A stretch of DNA of 64,000 nucleotides from Achatina immaculata (lineage: Eukaryota; Mollusca; Gastropoda; Stylommatophora; Achatinidae), in NCBI GenBank assembly GCA_009760885.1, contig CM019710.1, forward strand, positions 2,582,633-2,646,632, written 5' to 3'. The position numbers and the translations under genes were made by a program. Shown piece by piece: positions 9,692-21,595 of this stretch (position 1 is its first letter; the number at the start of each line of letters is the position of its first letter). The notes below the pieces were generated by a model. It saw nothing but the letters and a program-made list of their open reading frames with translations, made no database searches and was not told the DNA's origin.

Positions 9692-10245
9692 AATATTGCT
9701 GCTGCAGACACAAGTAAAAATAAGAGAGGCAGTCAGGTATAGAAAATAGTCTGCTAGAGAGAAGCAGTCAGGTATAGAATATAGTCAGCTATAGACTAAA
9801 AGAGAGGCAGTCAGGTATAGAAAATAGTCAGCTAGAGACTGGAAGAGAGGCAGTCAGGTATAGAAAATAGTCAGCTAGAGACTAGAAGAGAGGCAGTCAG
9901 GTATAGAAAATAGTCAGCTAGAGACTAGAAGAGAGGCAGTCAGGTATAGAAAATAGTCAGCTAGAGACTAGAAGAGAGGCAGTCAGGTATAGAAAATAGT
10001 CAGCTAGAGACCAGGGTAGGATAAGAAAAAAAAAAAAGAAGGAAGCAGGGGAAAAGCAGTGAAATTGTTTGGCTGCCTCTCTTATTCCTCATATTTTCTC
10101 TTGTGTCTGCAGCGACCGTATTCTGTCCAGTTTCCTCAGAGAGAGCAGATCACAGACTAGTTTCTTTGTGTGTTTTTATGTTTTTGTTTTGTCTTGTCAT
10201 TTGCCCTTGATAAAGGCAATTTTTATGAAATATTGGGTTGTTATT
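9541..10245. repeat. Fold-back (inverted-repeat) element with a central minisatellite
   Basis: The left arm, about 9541-9735, is the imperfect reverse complement of the right arm, about 10070-10245. Shared words include CTTTATCAAGG / CCTTGATAAAG, CTGCAGACACAAG / CTTGTGTCTGCAG and CACACAAAGAAAC / GTTTCTTTGTGTG. A 43-bp minisatellite (9720-10020) fills the middle. The left arm carries an extra CT run (9661-9687). Confidence 0.82.
9720..10020. repeat. Minisatellite, 43-bp unit, about 7 copies
   Basis: Units contain GAGAGGCAGTCAGGTATAGA and AAATAGTCAGCTAGAGACTA; they form the centre of the fold-back element. Confidence 0.93.
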
Positions 10246-10379
10246 GTTACAACTATTTCATTGTTCCTGCTTGTTATTGCTAACATTTCTTCATTCCTCT
10301 CCCTACCTGTTTTAGTAAAACTGCAGCAAACATCTCCTTCTACTAGTGCCAGTTTTACAACAGCTACTATCACATATTT

Positions 10380-10925
10380 TTGTATAAAAAACTGTCACAC
10401 TTTCTTATCTTTATGATGAGAAATATGTCACATTTTCTTTATGATGAGAATTGTGTCACATTATCTTATCCTTATAACAAAAGCTGCATCACAGCTTTCT
10501 GTGTTTATTTTGAGGACTGTGTCACACTTTTTTATATTTATGTCAAGAACTGTATTACACCCTTTTATCTTTATGATGAAAAAATTATCACACTCTCTTA
10601 TCTTTATGATGAAAACTGTGCCATACTTTTCTATATTTATGTCAAGTACTGTGCCACACTCTTTTGTCATTAAGATGAGAACTTTATCACATTCTTTGAT
10701 CTTTATGATGAGAACTTTATCACATTCTTTGATCTTTATGATGGGAACTTTATTGCATTCTTTGATCTTTATGATGAGAACTTTATCACATTCTTTGATC
10801 TTTATGATGAGAACTTTGTCATATTCTTTGATCTTTGTGATGAGAACTGTCATAATTTTCTATATTTATGATGAGAACTGTTACACTGTCTTTACTTTAT
10901 AATGAGAACTTTCTCATACTGTCAT
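10380..10925. repeat. Minisatellite, 33-bp unit, about 15 copies
   Basis: Degenerate at the left and homogeneous at 10680-10830, with TCTTTGATCTTTATGATGAG. Related to 7920-8110. Confidence 0.92.
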
Positions 10926-12570
10926 ATTTATGTGATGAGAACTATGTTATTTTCTCTTATCTTCAAATGAAAACTTGTCATTCAGTTGTTGTCTTTCAAA
11001 CTTTCATTAGCTAAATTTCTAAGTCATTTCATTGCTCCTCATTCATTCATTCACTCACTGTGTGCAATAATAAAATACTTTTGTAATGGTTACTATACTT
11101 GAGCTGACAAAACATAAGAATAGAAACATTTTTTTATGAAACATAAAGGAAGGTGGAATTTATTTCATGATAAGCAGCAGTTTGTCTTATCTTTATAGTT
11201 ATGTTGAGCTCCCAGCTTTAGTCTATGTATATTTTGTTTGATGAGACGAGCTCCAAAACCAGTCCATGTTATGTCAGATGAGAGAATAGTACATAGCAGT
11301 GTGAACTGCAGCAGTTAGAGGGAGGAGCTAACTATGACAAGCTGATCTCTGTCAGTTTGTTTATTCTACATGTTAGAGGGTGGAGCTAACTATGACAAGC
11401 TGATCTCTGTCAGTTTGTTAATTCTACATGTTAGAGGGAGGAGTTAACTATGACAAGCTGATGTCTGTGTATAATAATATATTTTATATTTAAATATATT
11501 TCCTATGATCTCATTAGCTGTTTGTGTTTTTGTTAATATTCTATTATTTCACTGTTACATGAAAACTAAGCAATGAAAAACATGGAGGTAGGAGATTATG
11601 TACAAGTCTAACATTGGTTTTTGTTCTTGCTAAGTGTTGATAGCTTGATCAGGTCGTCATAAACACAGTCAAGTCTTAATGTTGCTGCTGCTGGTGGTGG
11701 TGGTAATTATGTGAAGCAGTTATAGGCCATTTTATGAGTGACACAGGCCTACATTTAGTTGTTGCTGTTGGTGCTTTTATTATTTTTGTTTTGTTTTATT
11801 TTCATTTCTCATTCTGGTCAATATTTCTAGCTCTGTTTTGTTTTGATTGTTAAAGTCATACTCATTACATGTAATGTAGCACATCAGTATCTAATATTAC
11901 AATTTATACCTTGATACTTGTCTCAAGTCTTCATATTATTCTTTCTCTGTTGAGAGAAGTTTAGAAATGCATGCACATTTCACCATACTTATATTACCAT
12001 GGTGACACCTTTAGACCTTATATAAATAATATGAAATCATGTATCACAAAGTCATTGGATAATTTTAAATATCATAATCTGTGTATCCTTTATGGTGTGT
12101 GATTTATACCAAGGTTATCGCAGGTCAGCTTATTACCTTGTGGGAGGACAAAACAAAAAATTTGACACTTGTCTCCTCTCATAGCTTGACTGATATTTTT
12201 TTCTTGAAATATGATGCAGATAATGTCAGCTGTGCTCCTAGGTGCTTTAATTACTTGTCAAGGTAGCTGCAAGTTTTCTTTTGCTATTTTTTTTCTGCAA
12301 TTTCTATTTCTTTTTTTGTGTTAGTCCATCAAATATTGAAGAGTTGGCACAGGTGATCAAATGTGCTCTTGTGCTTTCAGTTTTATTGAAGACTGTGTGA
12401 AGATAAGCTTTATTTTGATACCATAATATACACTTACTGGTTTTGTTTTGTTTTTGTTGGTATTGACTGGCTTCTTCTTGTATGTTTTCACTGAATTATC
12501 TGTCTTTTGCTTACACAATAATAATCTTTAAAAAGCCCCCATAAACTTGTGTTGTTCCTGGCTATGTTGT
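10926..12570. other. AT-rich intergenic sequence
   Basis: No gene recognised on either strand. The only structure is three copies of a ~59-bp repeat at about 11300-11470 (TTAGAGGGAGGAGCTAACTA and TATGACAAGCTGATCTCTG). No element with clear ends is visible. Confidence 0.7.
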
Positions 12571-12574
12571 CTGT

Positions 12575-12870
12575 GTAAGAGTGTGTGTGACAGTGTAAGA
12601 GAGTGTTGTAAATGTAAGAATGTGTGTGACAATATAAGAGAGTGTTGTCATTGTAAGAATGTGTGTGACAATATAAGAGAGTGTTGTCAATGTAAGAATG
12701 TGTGTGACAATATAAGAGAGTGTTGTCATTGTAAGAATATGTTTGACAATGTAAGAGAGTATTGTCAGTGTAAGAGAATGTTGTCAGTGTAAGAATATGT
12801 GTAACAATGTAAGAGAGAATGGTCAGTGTAAGAGTGTGTGTGACTGTTGTCAGTATAAGAAAGTGTGACA
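12575..12870. repeat. Minisatellite, ~39-bp unit, about 7 copies
   Basis: Units contain GTAAGAATGTGTGTGACAAT and AAGAGAGTGTTGTC. The cysteine-rich reading frame across it follows from the repeat and is not a gene. Confidence 0.92.
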
Positions 12871-13194
12871 GAAAGCTGAGCTAGTTAAGTGAGTGTTGAA
12901 GTTAACAAAATGATGAACTAATAATAGCAAGGCCAAGGTCAAACACTGAGTGGAAAAAAGACTGAAGAATAAGAATCTTGTTATGAAAAACTCAAACAAT
13001 GTGTCACTCATATTCAAGTGATTATTTTGATTAAAATGCAGATTCAACTGATTACTTTGATCAACACTCACATTCAAATGATTACCTTCTTTAACATTGA
13101 TTCAAATGATTACTTTGATTAACACTAAGATTTCACATGATTACTTTCACACTGAGTTTGTTAGTTTGTTGATGAAAGTTATATTTTATCTGTG
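12871..13194. other. AT-rich spacer
   Basis: Loose repeats of CAAATGATTACTTTGATTAA at 13010-13150; nothing else seen. Confidence 0.6.
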
Positions 13195-13535
13195 TACTTT
13201 GATCAGAAGACTAACTACAGAATGTAAACTGTTAACATGGTCAGCAGACTAACTACAGAATGTAAACTGTTAACACAGTCAGCAGACTAACTACAGAATG
13301 TAAACTGTTAACACAGTCAGCAGACAATATAAACTGTTAACACAGTCAGCAGACTAACTACAGAATGTAAACTGTTAACACAGTCAGCAGACAGAATATA
13401 AACTGTTAACACAGTCAGCAGACTAACTACAGAATGTAAACTGTTAACACAGTCAGCAGACAGAATGTAAACTGTTAACACAGTCAGCAGACAGAATGTA
13501 AACTGTTAACACAGTCAGCAGACTAACTACAGAAT
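13195..13535. repeat. Minisatellite, ~24/38-bp unit
   Basis: Units contain AATGTAAACTGTTAACACAG and TCAGCAGACTAACTACAG. Shorter units lack the TAACTA part. A further partial unit at 13790-13815, beyond the retrotransposon fragment, suggests the fragment inserted into the array. Confidence 0.92.
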
Positions 13536-13536
13536 C

Positions 13537-13770
13537 ATCATCATCAGGTGCCATGCCAAATGCCGTTGACTATTATGCTTCTCCAGAGTACACAATCCTT
13601 GATGCATGCCATCAGCTCAGTTGGTGATCTCCTCTCACACCTTCTCATCAGACTGTCCAGTATCATTTCTGTTGATCTTCTTCCTTCTATTTTTCCTGTT
13701 ATAATATTTTCAATGCCCCCTCTTCTCATTGCATGTCCTATGAAAGTACATTGTCTCTCTCTTATTTAGA
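13537..13770 (-). mobile_element. RTE-like retrotransposon, 3' fragment
   Basis: Minus strand, ending in a short GAT repeat tail (ATCATCATC on the plus strand at 13536). The coding end reads SPTELMACIKDCVLWRSI. About 85 percent similar by eye to the 3' end of the longer element at 14068. Remnant array units on both sides (13525, 13790) mark an insertion into the minisatellite. Confidence 0.85.
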
Positions 13771-13815
13771 GATAACTACATACTCTCTATAACTACAGAA
13801 TGTAAACTGTTAACA

Positions 13816-14067
13816 TAGTCTGGATTGTCTGAGTCTGTTGATGATTTGGTGGTTACTTTAGACTGGCATTTTATCATTACACTTTATTTAACTTCGTTCA
13901 ACTAGATGGGCTCCAAACTTCTGCCCTCAAACTGCAGCAAGCTGGCGGTGGATCTCTTTACCGCACAGACAACGCAGGAAGAGTATACAGACTGATATAA
14001 ACAGAAAACAACTCGGATATATTAAACTTCAAAGAGACAGAAAAGCCATTCTTAAAGTATGTACTAT
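13816..14067. other. Spacer between two retrotransposon 3' ends
   Basis: No gene recognised. It contains plus-strand text that may be an older retroelement relic (13900-14055), too degraded to assign. Confidence 0.45.
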
Positions 14068-14388
14068 CATCATCATCAGGTGCCGTGCCGACTGGCGTTG
14101 GCTATTATGCTTCCCCAGAGTACACAATCCTTGATGCAGGCCATCAGCTCAGTTGGTGATCTCCTCTCACACTATCCCGTCAGACTGTCCAGTATCATTT
14201 CTCTTGGTCTTCCTCTTGATCTTCTTCCCTCTATTTTTCCTGTTGTTATAATATTTTCAATGCCCCCTCTTCTCATTGTATGTCTTATGAAAGTATATAG
14301 TCTCTCTCTTATTTTTTTGACAAGATTTTTTTGTCTCTCCAGCTCTTCTCATACATTCTTCGTTAGTTATTTTTGCTGTCTAGGGAAT

Positions 14389-15114
14389 TCATAACATTCT
14401 TCTAATAAACCACATTTCTGCTGCTTCCAATGATTTTTGTGCAGACTTGCCTATTGTCCATGATTCACTTCCATATAACAAGATAAGTTCAATATAGCAT
14501 TTTAGGACTTGTTTTCTAACGTTCATTGATAAAGATGTGTTGGCTAATATGTTTCTCATTCTCTGAAATGCAGTCTTTGCTTGGCCCATTCTATTCCTAA
14601 TTTCTGTTCTGCATTTCCCATCTGAAGTTATTACTGCTCCAAGGTATTTGAATTCCTGCACTTGCTTTAGAATAGTTCTGTTTAATTTTATGCTTGCTGG
14701 TGGATTCTGTTTCTTAGTTATAACCATAGTCTCTGTCTTTTTGATGTTTAAAGTAAACCCTTTCTGTTCACTTTCTTTGGCGATTTTATTCAAGAGATTT
14801 TGCAGGCCTTGTTGGTTCTCAGCTATCAGTACTGTGCCGTTAGCATACCGAAGGTAGTTAATATTGTATCCTCCAGTTTTTATGCCTGGTTCTGTGATGA
14901 TCGTTCTTAAAATATTCTCGGTGTATAGAGAAAAAAGGTCTGGAGATAGTACACATCCTTGTCGCACCCCTTGTTTTATAGGTTGATATTTTCCAGTTCT
15001 ATTTTCAACTCGAATTGCTGCTTCTTGCTGCCAGTATAGATGTTTTACAATCCTCAAGTCTTTGCCGTCTATATTGATGTCTTCAAGCATTTTAATAATT
15101 TCATTATGTTTCAC
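14389..15114 (-). pseudogene. Reverse transcriptase domain with mutated active site
   Basis: Open for about 241 codons on the minus strand. Motifs in order: [64 protein letters not shown] and [10 protein letters not shown]. In active polymerases the third motif is YADD; here both aspartates are replaced (Asn and Gly, codons at 14836-14847), so the enzyme could not bind catalytic metal. Upstream (15115-15480) the frame is broken, but [11 protein letters not shown] is legible just before the open part. It would have copied the element's RNA at the insertion site. Confidence 0.9.
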
Positions 15115-15571
15115 CTTGTCGAATGCCTTGGTGTAATCAATGAAGCATAAGTAGAGATCTTTCTGTACTTCTAAAGCTCTTTCTGTTAGTGTTCATAAAG
15201 CATAATCGCATTGTGTGATCCCTTTCCTTTAACAAATCCAAACTGTTCATCTGCTATTTCCAATTTTTATCTTTTTCCTTGTTCTTCTCATAATTATTCT
15301 CAGATGTAGCTTCGTTATGTGACATGAGAGGCTGATAGTCCAGTGGTCATAACATTCCTTTGCACCTAGTTTCTTTGGTAGTGCTATAAACGTGGTTTTA
15401 ATCAGGTCACTGGGCATATGACATGGTTGTCATTCAGTAACTTGGTTATTATTTTTATTCCTGTCTCCTCTAATGCCTATTTCTTCTGTTATATTATCAG
15501 GCCCAGTTGCTCTTCCTTTCCTCATGTGTTTGATGGCATCTATGACTTCATCTTCAAGTATTGGTGGTCCA

Positions 15572-15997
15572 TCAGTTTTCAGTATCTGGTGTTAATTCTG
15601 GTCTTTCTCCTCCATATAGCTCACCGATGTACTCTGTCCACCTGTCCACAGTGTCTTCTTTTCCCATTAACATTTTACCTTCTTTCGATTTCAGGCATCC
15701 TGTGGTATATTTTGTTTTCCTGCCTGTGAGTTCATTAATTCGTTTGTGCATGTTTTTGCTGTCTTTATTATGAGCGTCCTCTATCTGTCTGCACTGTTCA
15801 TTTAACCACACTTCTTTTGCTTCTCTGCATTTGTGTCCTATTTCTTTATTTATCTTGCTATATTTTTCTTGATTATTTTTACTCCTCCTCTTGTCCATCA
15901 GTCCTAAGATGTTGTCTATCATCCATTTATTTTTAGGGGCTTCTTTTTTTGGCGGTATTATCTCTGTAACAGTTTGGTGGATAGAATCTCTTAACAT
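15572..15997 (-). pseudogene. Retrotransposon linker between endonuclease and RT
   Basis: Open for about 141 codons on the minus strand, rich in charged residues. Strings such as WLNEQCRQIED, KINELTGRKTK and VDRWTEYIGELY match the region just before the RT in many APE-type elements. No catalytic motif is expected here. It is out of frame with, or separated by stops from, both neighbours. Confidence 0.8.
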
Positions 15998-16255
15998 TGC
16001 CCATTGTTCATCTATACTATTTATCTTTGCTATTGCATTGTATCTATTTGTTATAATAACTTTATATTGTTTTCACTGTTCTTGGTTATTTTTAAGGATT
16101 TCTGTATTCATTTTGATGTTTCTCACTTTTCTGCACATTTTATTTAGCTTTATTCTAATTTTTCAACAGAGTGGGTCATGGTCACTATTGCAGTTGGCTC
16201 CTGGCATGGTTTCTGTTGTCAGTAATGCATTGCGGAATCGTTTGTTGATTAATAT

Positions 16256-16890
16256 TTAGTCTATCTGGTTAAAAGTCTTTTTGTCTGGGCTGCACCATGT
16301 TGCCAGTCTTCGAGGATGTTGTTTAAACCAGGTGTTTCCTATAACCATGCTGTGTATTCTTGCCCATTCAATTAATTTATAACCTCTGTCATTCCTCTCC
16401 CCCAGTCCATAGTCACCAACGATGTCTGAAGTTCTTCCTTTACCAACTTTGGAATTAAAATCTCCCATGACTATAGTAACTTCATGTGACTTTGTGTGTT
16501 TTAGAGCTGTCTCTATGTCATAAAATAGCTGTACATCTTCAGAACTTTCAGATGTTGGAGCATACACTTGTATAATATTTATGTTTATTGGTCGTCCTTT
16601 CAGTTGGGCTAGCAGGACTCTGTCCGAGATGTTCAAATATCCTACAAGTGTTCTTGCTGTTTGTTCGTCAAATATTATTCCTACTCCTCATTCATGTTTC
16701 TCACTTCTGGAATATATTATTGTATATTTATCAGAGTTTACCTTCTCTGCACCTGTCCATCTAACTTCACTCATTCCTAATATATTGATCTTTATCCTTT
16801 CCATTTCCCTCTTTACATTTTCTAATTTTCCAGCCTGGAATAAAGTTCAACATTCCATGTTGCTATTTTGAACTTGTTAGTTTTGCCACC
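16256..16890 (-). pseudogene. AP-endonuclease-like domain of the retrotransposon
   Basis: Two pieces on the minus strand. 16822-16890 gives NKFKIATWNVELY, the first endonuclease strand with the catalytic Asn. 16256-16636 gives NIIQVYAPTSESSED, VTIVMGDFNSKVGKG and RRLATWCSPDKKTFNQID, the central Asp/Asn and final motifs. The piece between (16637-16821) is frameshifted. This nuclease nicks target DNA for target-primed reverse transcription. The break shows it is no longer functional. Confidence 0.87.
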
Positions 16891-19494
16891 AGTAGCTTGA
16901 TGACGATCTGGCCTTACCTGTGGCTCGTGAGCTGCCCTACCGGACGAGGCTGTTCCAGAGGAATGTCCATTAACATCGTTCATGACAAATCTGTTACTCT
17001 GAATAAGCATAATTGTTCTTGGGAGCTACAACAGTGGTTTCCTGTTGCCTTCTGTTGGTTTGTGTACAGACTCTCCGCTAGCCTTTGGACTCCCTGTCCT
17101 ACCCGCAAGACAGCGGGAGTGAGAGGTTTTAAGGCACCTCTGACCCGCCTGGTATTCCCTTCACTGAGCACCTGATGCACTTTATAGGAGTAGTAGAGCC
17201 ACCTACTACCCCACCTCACTCTCTGAGTCTACCGCCAATTGGTCTGCACCTGCTTATTTGGGTAAATTCTTATTCACAGGGATCCTCCATATCTGGAGGA
17301 CTTTCACCATCCGCCACCTGTGACGTGCTGGGTTGGGGATGGTCGCCCCAGCTTTACCAAGACTATCAACATATGTGGCATAAATGATAAAAGGAGGAAT
17401 TAGTGAAGGGAATGAATAGAAGAAACATAAAAATCATGGGAGCTGCAGACACCAAACTCATAGGTAAAGACTGTAAACAAATACACTCTGAAAACAGGAA
17501 AACTTTATGAACTGCCATGCAAGTCCTCTGTGACATTTAATGGCACGGGAAGGTGTAGGATGAAAATAATCTGGAGTAAGTGAGTGAGAAAGAGCAAGAT
17601 GGTGTCGAAGTTATAGAACCGGCTGCTGCTGGCAAAATCTTGGAAACAAAATATGTATCGGAAAGAATTACAACTGTCCAAATAGAAGAAAATGAGGAGA
17701 CCACAACCTGTGTCCTAATATGTCACTTGCAACAGACCAGATGAGGGAGTTCTTTGGCAACCTCCATGAAACACTAAACAACATAAGTAAAGAAGAAAAT
17801 TGTATAATCGTGGGGGACTTCAATGCAAGACTAGGAACTAGCAAAGTAAATGTGGCAGTCCACCTGGGAGACTTTGGTGACTAGCAGTGTGTTAGAAATG
17901 AAAATGGTAGCAGACTCCTAGAACTGTACAGCCAGCATGACAAACACATTCTTTAAACAGAGTCCCAAATATATACCTAGAACATGCAGAAGCCAAACTG
18001 ATTTCTTACTAGCAAGGAGCAACAAGAAAATGCCAGTCATAGACACAAGAGCAGCACCCAACCTGAGTTCAAGCACAGACCACAAAGCAGTAGTAGCAGT
18101 CAGCAGAGCACACAGGAAAAGACAGAACTCTCAAGAAGAAAAGAGAAACAATAAAACTAAGCAAGCTCAAGGAAGAGACTGTGAAATAAAATAGGAGAAT
18201 TGTTCATAAGCTTACCAACAGAAACAAAATCAGTGGAAGAGAAATGGGCCTTGTTCAAAACCAGCTCTTTACAAGCAGCAGAAGAAGCATGTGGTACTAT
18301 GAAAAAAGGAGGTAGAGAAATGAAAATAACAACATAGTGGAATGATGAGGTGAAGAGGCTGTAAAAGAACTGAAAAATAAAGAATGGATGAGAAGTAAAG
18401 AGGATCTAGACCACATTGAATATTGAATTGCAAGAAGACACTCTAAGGGGGTAATAAAAGAACAAAGGGTAAATTTGTGGCAGGAATACAGTGAAGTATT
18501 AAATAACAATCACAAAGAAGCTAGGAAAATCTTTTATAAAAATATCCATGCAGTGAGAAAGTGAGCAGAGCACTTCAACCCAGCAGAGATTGTGAATGAT
18601 GTTAATGGTGATCCAACATGTGAACCAGAGGGAGTGATACAACGGTGGAGACAGTACATCAACAAGTTACTCAGTATAGCATCAGAGGCAAGCCAAACCC
18701 ATGGTGGTAACACAGCTGACCCAATAGGACTAGAACCAGACATACTACAAACTGAAATCAGAGAAGCCATCAGAAAGGCTCCCAATGAACAAATCCCCAG
18801 GATGTGATGGAATACCCAATGAGTTAATCAAATCTGCGAAAGAGGTTGGAATAGCTTGGCTTCATAGACTCTAACCTGGTACAGGAAAAACAAGAAACGT
18901 CACAGGACTGGAGAAACGCTGTAATTATTCCAATATGGAAGAAAAAAGGCAGTAAAAGGGACTGCAACCAATATAGAGGCATCTCACTGCTAACCCATAC
19001 TGGGAAAATGTTCTGCAAGATCCTAGAGAACAGACTGTGACCAGTGATTGAACCACAGATGGGATGTAGAAAAAATAGAAGTTGCACAGATGCCATTTTT
19101 TTCTCTAAGACACTTAACAGAAAAATCAGTTGAACACAAGCAGATAGTGAACATAGCTTATGTAGATCATGAAAAAGCATTTGACAGAGTAGACAGGTAA
19201 AGGTAACATTTCCATCTCCATGCCATTAAGGCATATTGGGGAATGCAGTGTTAGGCCCGTATTTTCTATGACCTTCAGCACATGAAGGTGTGATGTATTT
19301 GACAGAGATGGTAGATATAAACTGTGAGAAATCTTAACATCATTACCAAGTTAGTACACATCTGATCAACTTATGCAAAAACCTGTTTGCTAACACTCAG
19401 TGTACAGTTAGAACAAATGCAAGATGCTCCAAACCATTCATCATAAAATCTGGAGTGAGGCAGGGCTGTGAACTATCTCCCTACTATTCATAAC

Positions 19495-19890
19495 ATACAT
19501 TGACAACATCTGCAAGAAGCTAACATACCTTGACAACATCTGCAAGAAGCTAACATACCTTGACAACATCTGCAAGAAGCTAACATACCTTGACAACATC
19601 TGCAAGAAGCTAACATACCTTGACAACATCTGCAAGAAGCTAACACACCTTGACAACATCTGCAAGAAACTAACACACCTTGACAACATCTGCAAGAAGC
19701 TAACATACCTTGACAACATCTGCAAGAACTAACATACCTTGACAACATCTGCAAGAAGCTAACATACCTTGACAACATCTGCAAGAAATAACATACCTTG
19801 ACAACATCTGCAAGAAATAACATACCTTGACAACATCTGCAAGAACTAACATACCTTGACAACATCTGCAAGAACTAACATACATAGTAA
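19495..19890 (+). repeat. 30-bp minisatellite grown from the RT coding sequence, about 13 copies
   Basis: Units read TTGACAACATCTGCAAGAAG plus CTAACATACC, that is, the RT-like codons for YIDNICKKLT. The array starts right after GVRQGCELSP and a stop, where such residues are expected in the polymerase. Later units lose 1-3 bases. Confidence 0.93.
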
Positions 19891-20139
19891 AAACTCCACC
19901 ACAAAGCTGTCCAATCCCAGAAACAGTGGTAATAAACCCACAACACCCTCCAGAAAACACACCCTATAAGTGAGCTCGTTTTTGCTGTCAATCGAGCACT
20001 TATAGCCACATCAGAAAAAGAGCTACAGCAGAACATGGATAATTTAGCAAGGGCAAGTCAAAGCTACAACATGAAGATCAGTGCTGAAAAACAGAAGTTA
20101 TGACTATAGCAAGAGAAGAAATCTGAAAAAAAGATCATT

Positions 20140-21595
20140 CTAGACAACCAGCCCTTGAAACAAGTGAAACATTTCAAATGCCTAGGTAGCATAGTATCAT
20201 CCTAGACAACTAGCCCTTGAAACAGGTGAAACATTTCAAATAGACAACACAATATCATCCTAGACAACCAGCCCCTGAAACATTTCAAATAACTGGGTAG
20301 CATAGTATCATCCTAGACAACCAGCCCTTGAAACATTTCAAATACCTAGGTACCATAGTATCATCCTAGACAACCAGGCCGTGAAACATTTCAAATAGGT
20401 AGCATAATATCATCCTAGACAACCAACCCTTGAAACATTTCAAATTCTTAGGTAGCATAGTATCATCCTAGACAACCAGCCCGTGAAACATTTCAAATAG
20501 GTAGCATAATATCATCCTAGACAACCAGCCCGTGAAACATTTCAAATAGGTAGCATAATGTCATCCTAGACAACCAACCCTTGAAACATTTCAAATTCTT
20601 AGGTAGCATAATATCATCCTAGACAACCAGCCCTTGTAACAGGTGAAAAATTTCAAATAGGTAGCACAATATCATCCTAGACAACCAGCCATTGAAATAT
20701 TTCAAATACCTAGATAGCATAGTATCATCCTAGACAACCAGCCCTTGAAACAAGTGAAACATTTCAAATACCTAAGTAGCACAGTATCATCCTAGACAAC
20801 CAGCCCTTGAAACATTTCAAATACCTAGGTAGCATAGTATCATCCTAGACAACCGGCCCTTGAAACATTTCAAATACCTAGGTAGCATAGTATCATCCTA
20901 GACAACCGGCCCTTGAAACATTTCAAATACCTAGGTAGCATAGTATCATCCTAGACAACCGGCCCTTGAAACATTTCAAATACCTAAGTAACATAGTATC
21001 ATCCTAGACAACCGGCCCTTGAAACATTTCAAATACCTAAGTAACATAGTATCATCCTAGACAACCGGCCCTTGAAACATTTCAAATACCTAAGTAACAT
21101 AGTATCATCCTAGACAACCGGCCCTTGAAACATTTCAAATACCTAAGTAACATAGTATCATCCTAGACAACCGGCCCATGAAACATTTCAAATACCTAAG
21201 TAACATAGTATCATCCTAGACAACCGGCCCTTGAAACATTTCAAATACCTAAGTAACATAGTATCATCCTAGACAACCGGCCCTTGAAACATTTCAAATA
21301 CCTAAGTAACATAGTATCATCCTAGACAACCGGCCCTTGAAACATTTCAAATACCTAAGTAACATAGTATCATCCTAGACAACCGGCCCTTGAAACATTT
21401 CAGATACCTAAGTAACATAGTATCATCCTAGACAACCGGCCCTTGAAACATTTCAAATAACTAGGTAACATAGTATCATCCTAGACAACCGGCCCTTGAA
21501 ACATTTCAAATAACTAGGTAACATAGTATCATCCTAGACAACCGGCCCTTGAAACATTTCAAATACCTAAGTAACATAGTATCATCCTCAGGGAA
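20140..21595 (+). repeat. ~53-bp minisatellite grown from the RT coding sequence, about 27 copies
   Basis: Each unit encodes a decayed form of LDNQPLKHFKYLGSIVSS, the conserved segment before the polymerase thumb (F-K-Y-L-G). The first unit (20140-20200) still has the fuller form with KQVKHFKCLG; the last runs into SGKVEVEVEN and the rest of the ORF. Units from 20820 on are nearly identical. Confidence 0.93.

Larger units (their letters stand above)
14068..17380 (-). mobile_element. RTE-like (APE-type) non-LTR retrotransposon, nearly full length, inactive
   Basis: Read on the minus strand from about 17380 to a GAT-repeat tail at 14068. In order: a GC-richer 5' part (16980-17380), an apurinic endonuclease start (KIATWNVE near 16860), the endonuclease core (GDFNSKVG near 16470), a linker (15572-15997), a reverse transcriptase (14389-15114) and the C-terminal part, which shares its 3' end with 13537-13770. 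Several frameshifts and stops separate the pieces. The combination of APE endonuclease, LKKTQ-like linker and GVRQGC / Y-A-x-x RT motifs fits the RTE clade, judged from memory. Confidence 0.88.

Noticed and set aside
9541..10245. Hammerhead-ribozyme or Penelope-type element in the dispersed repeat
   Set aside because: The GAAATATTGG core recalls such ends, but the required conserved ribozyme core (CTGATGA with GAAA and paired stems) was not found.
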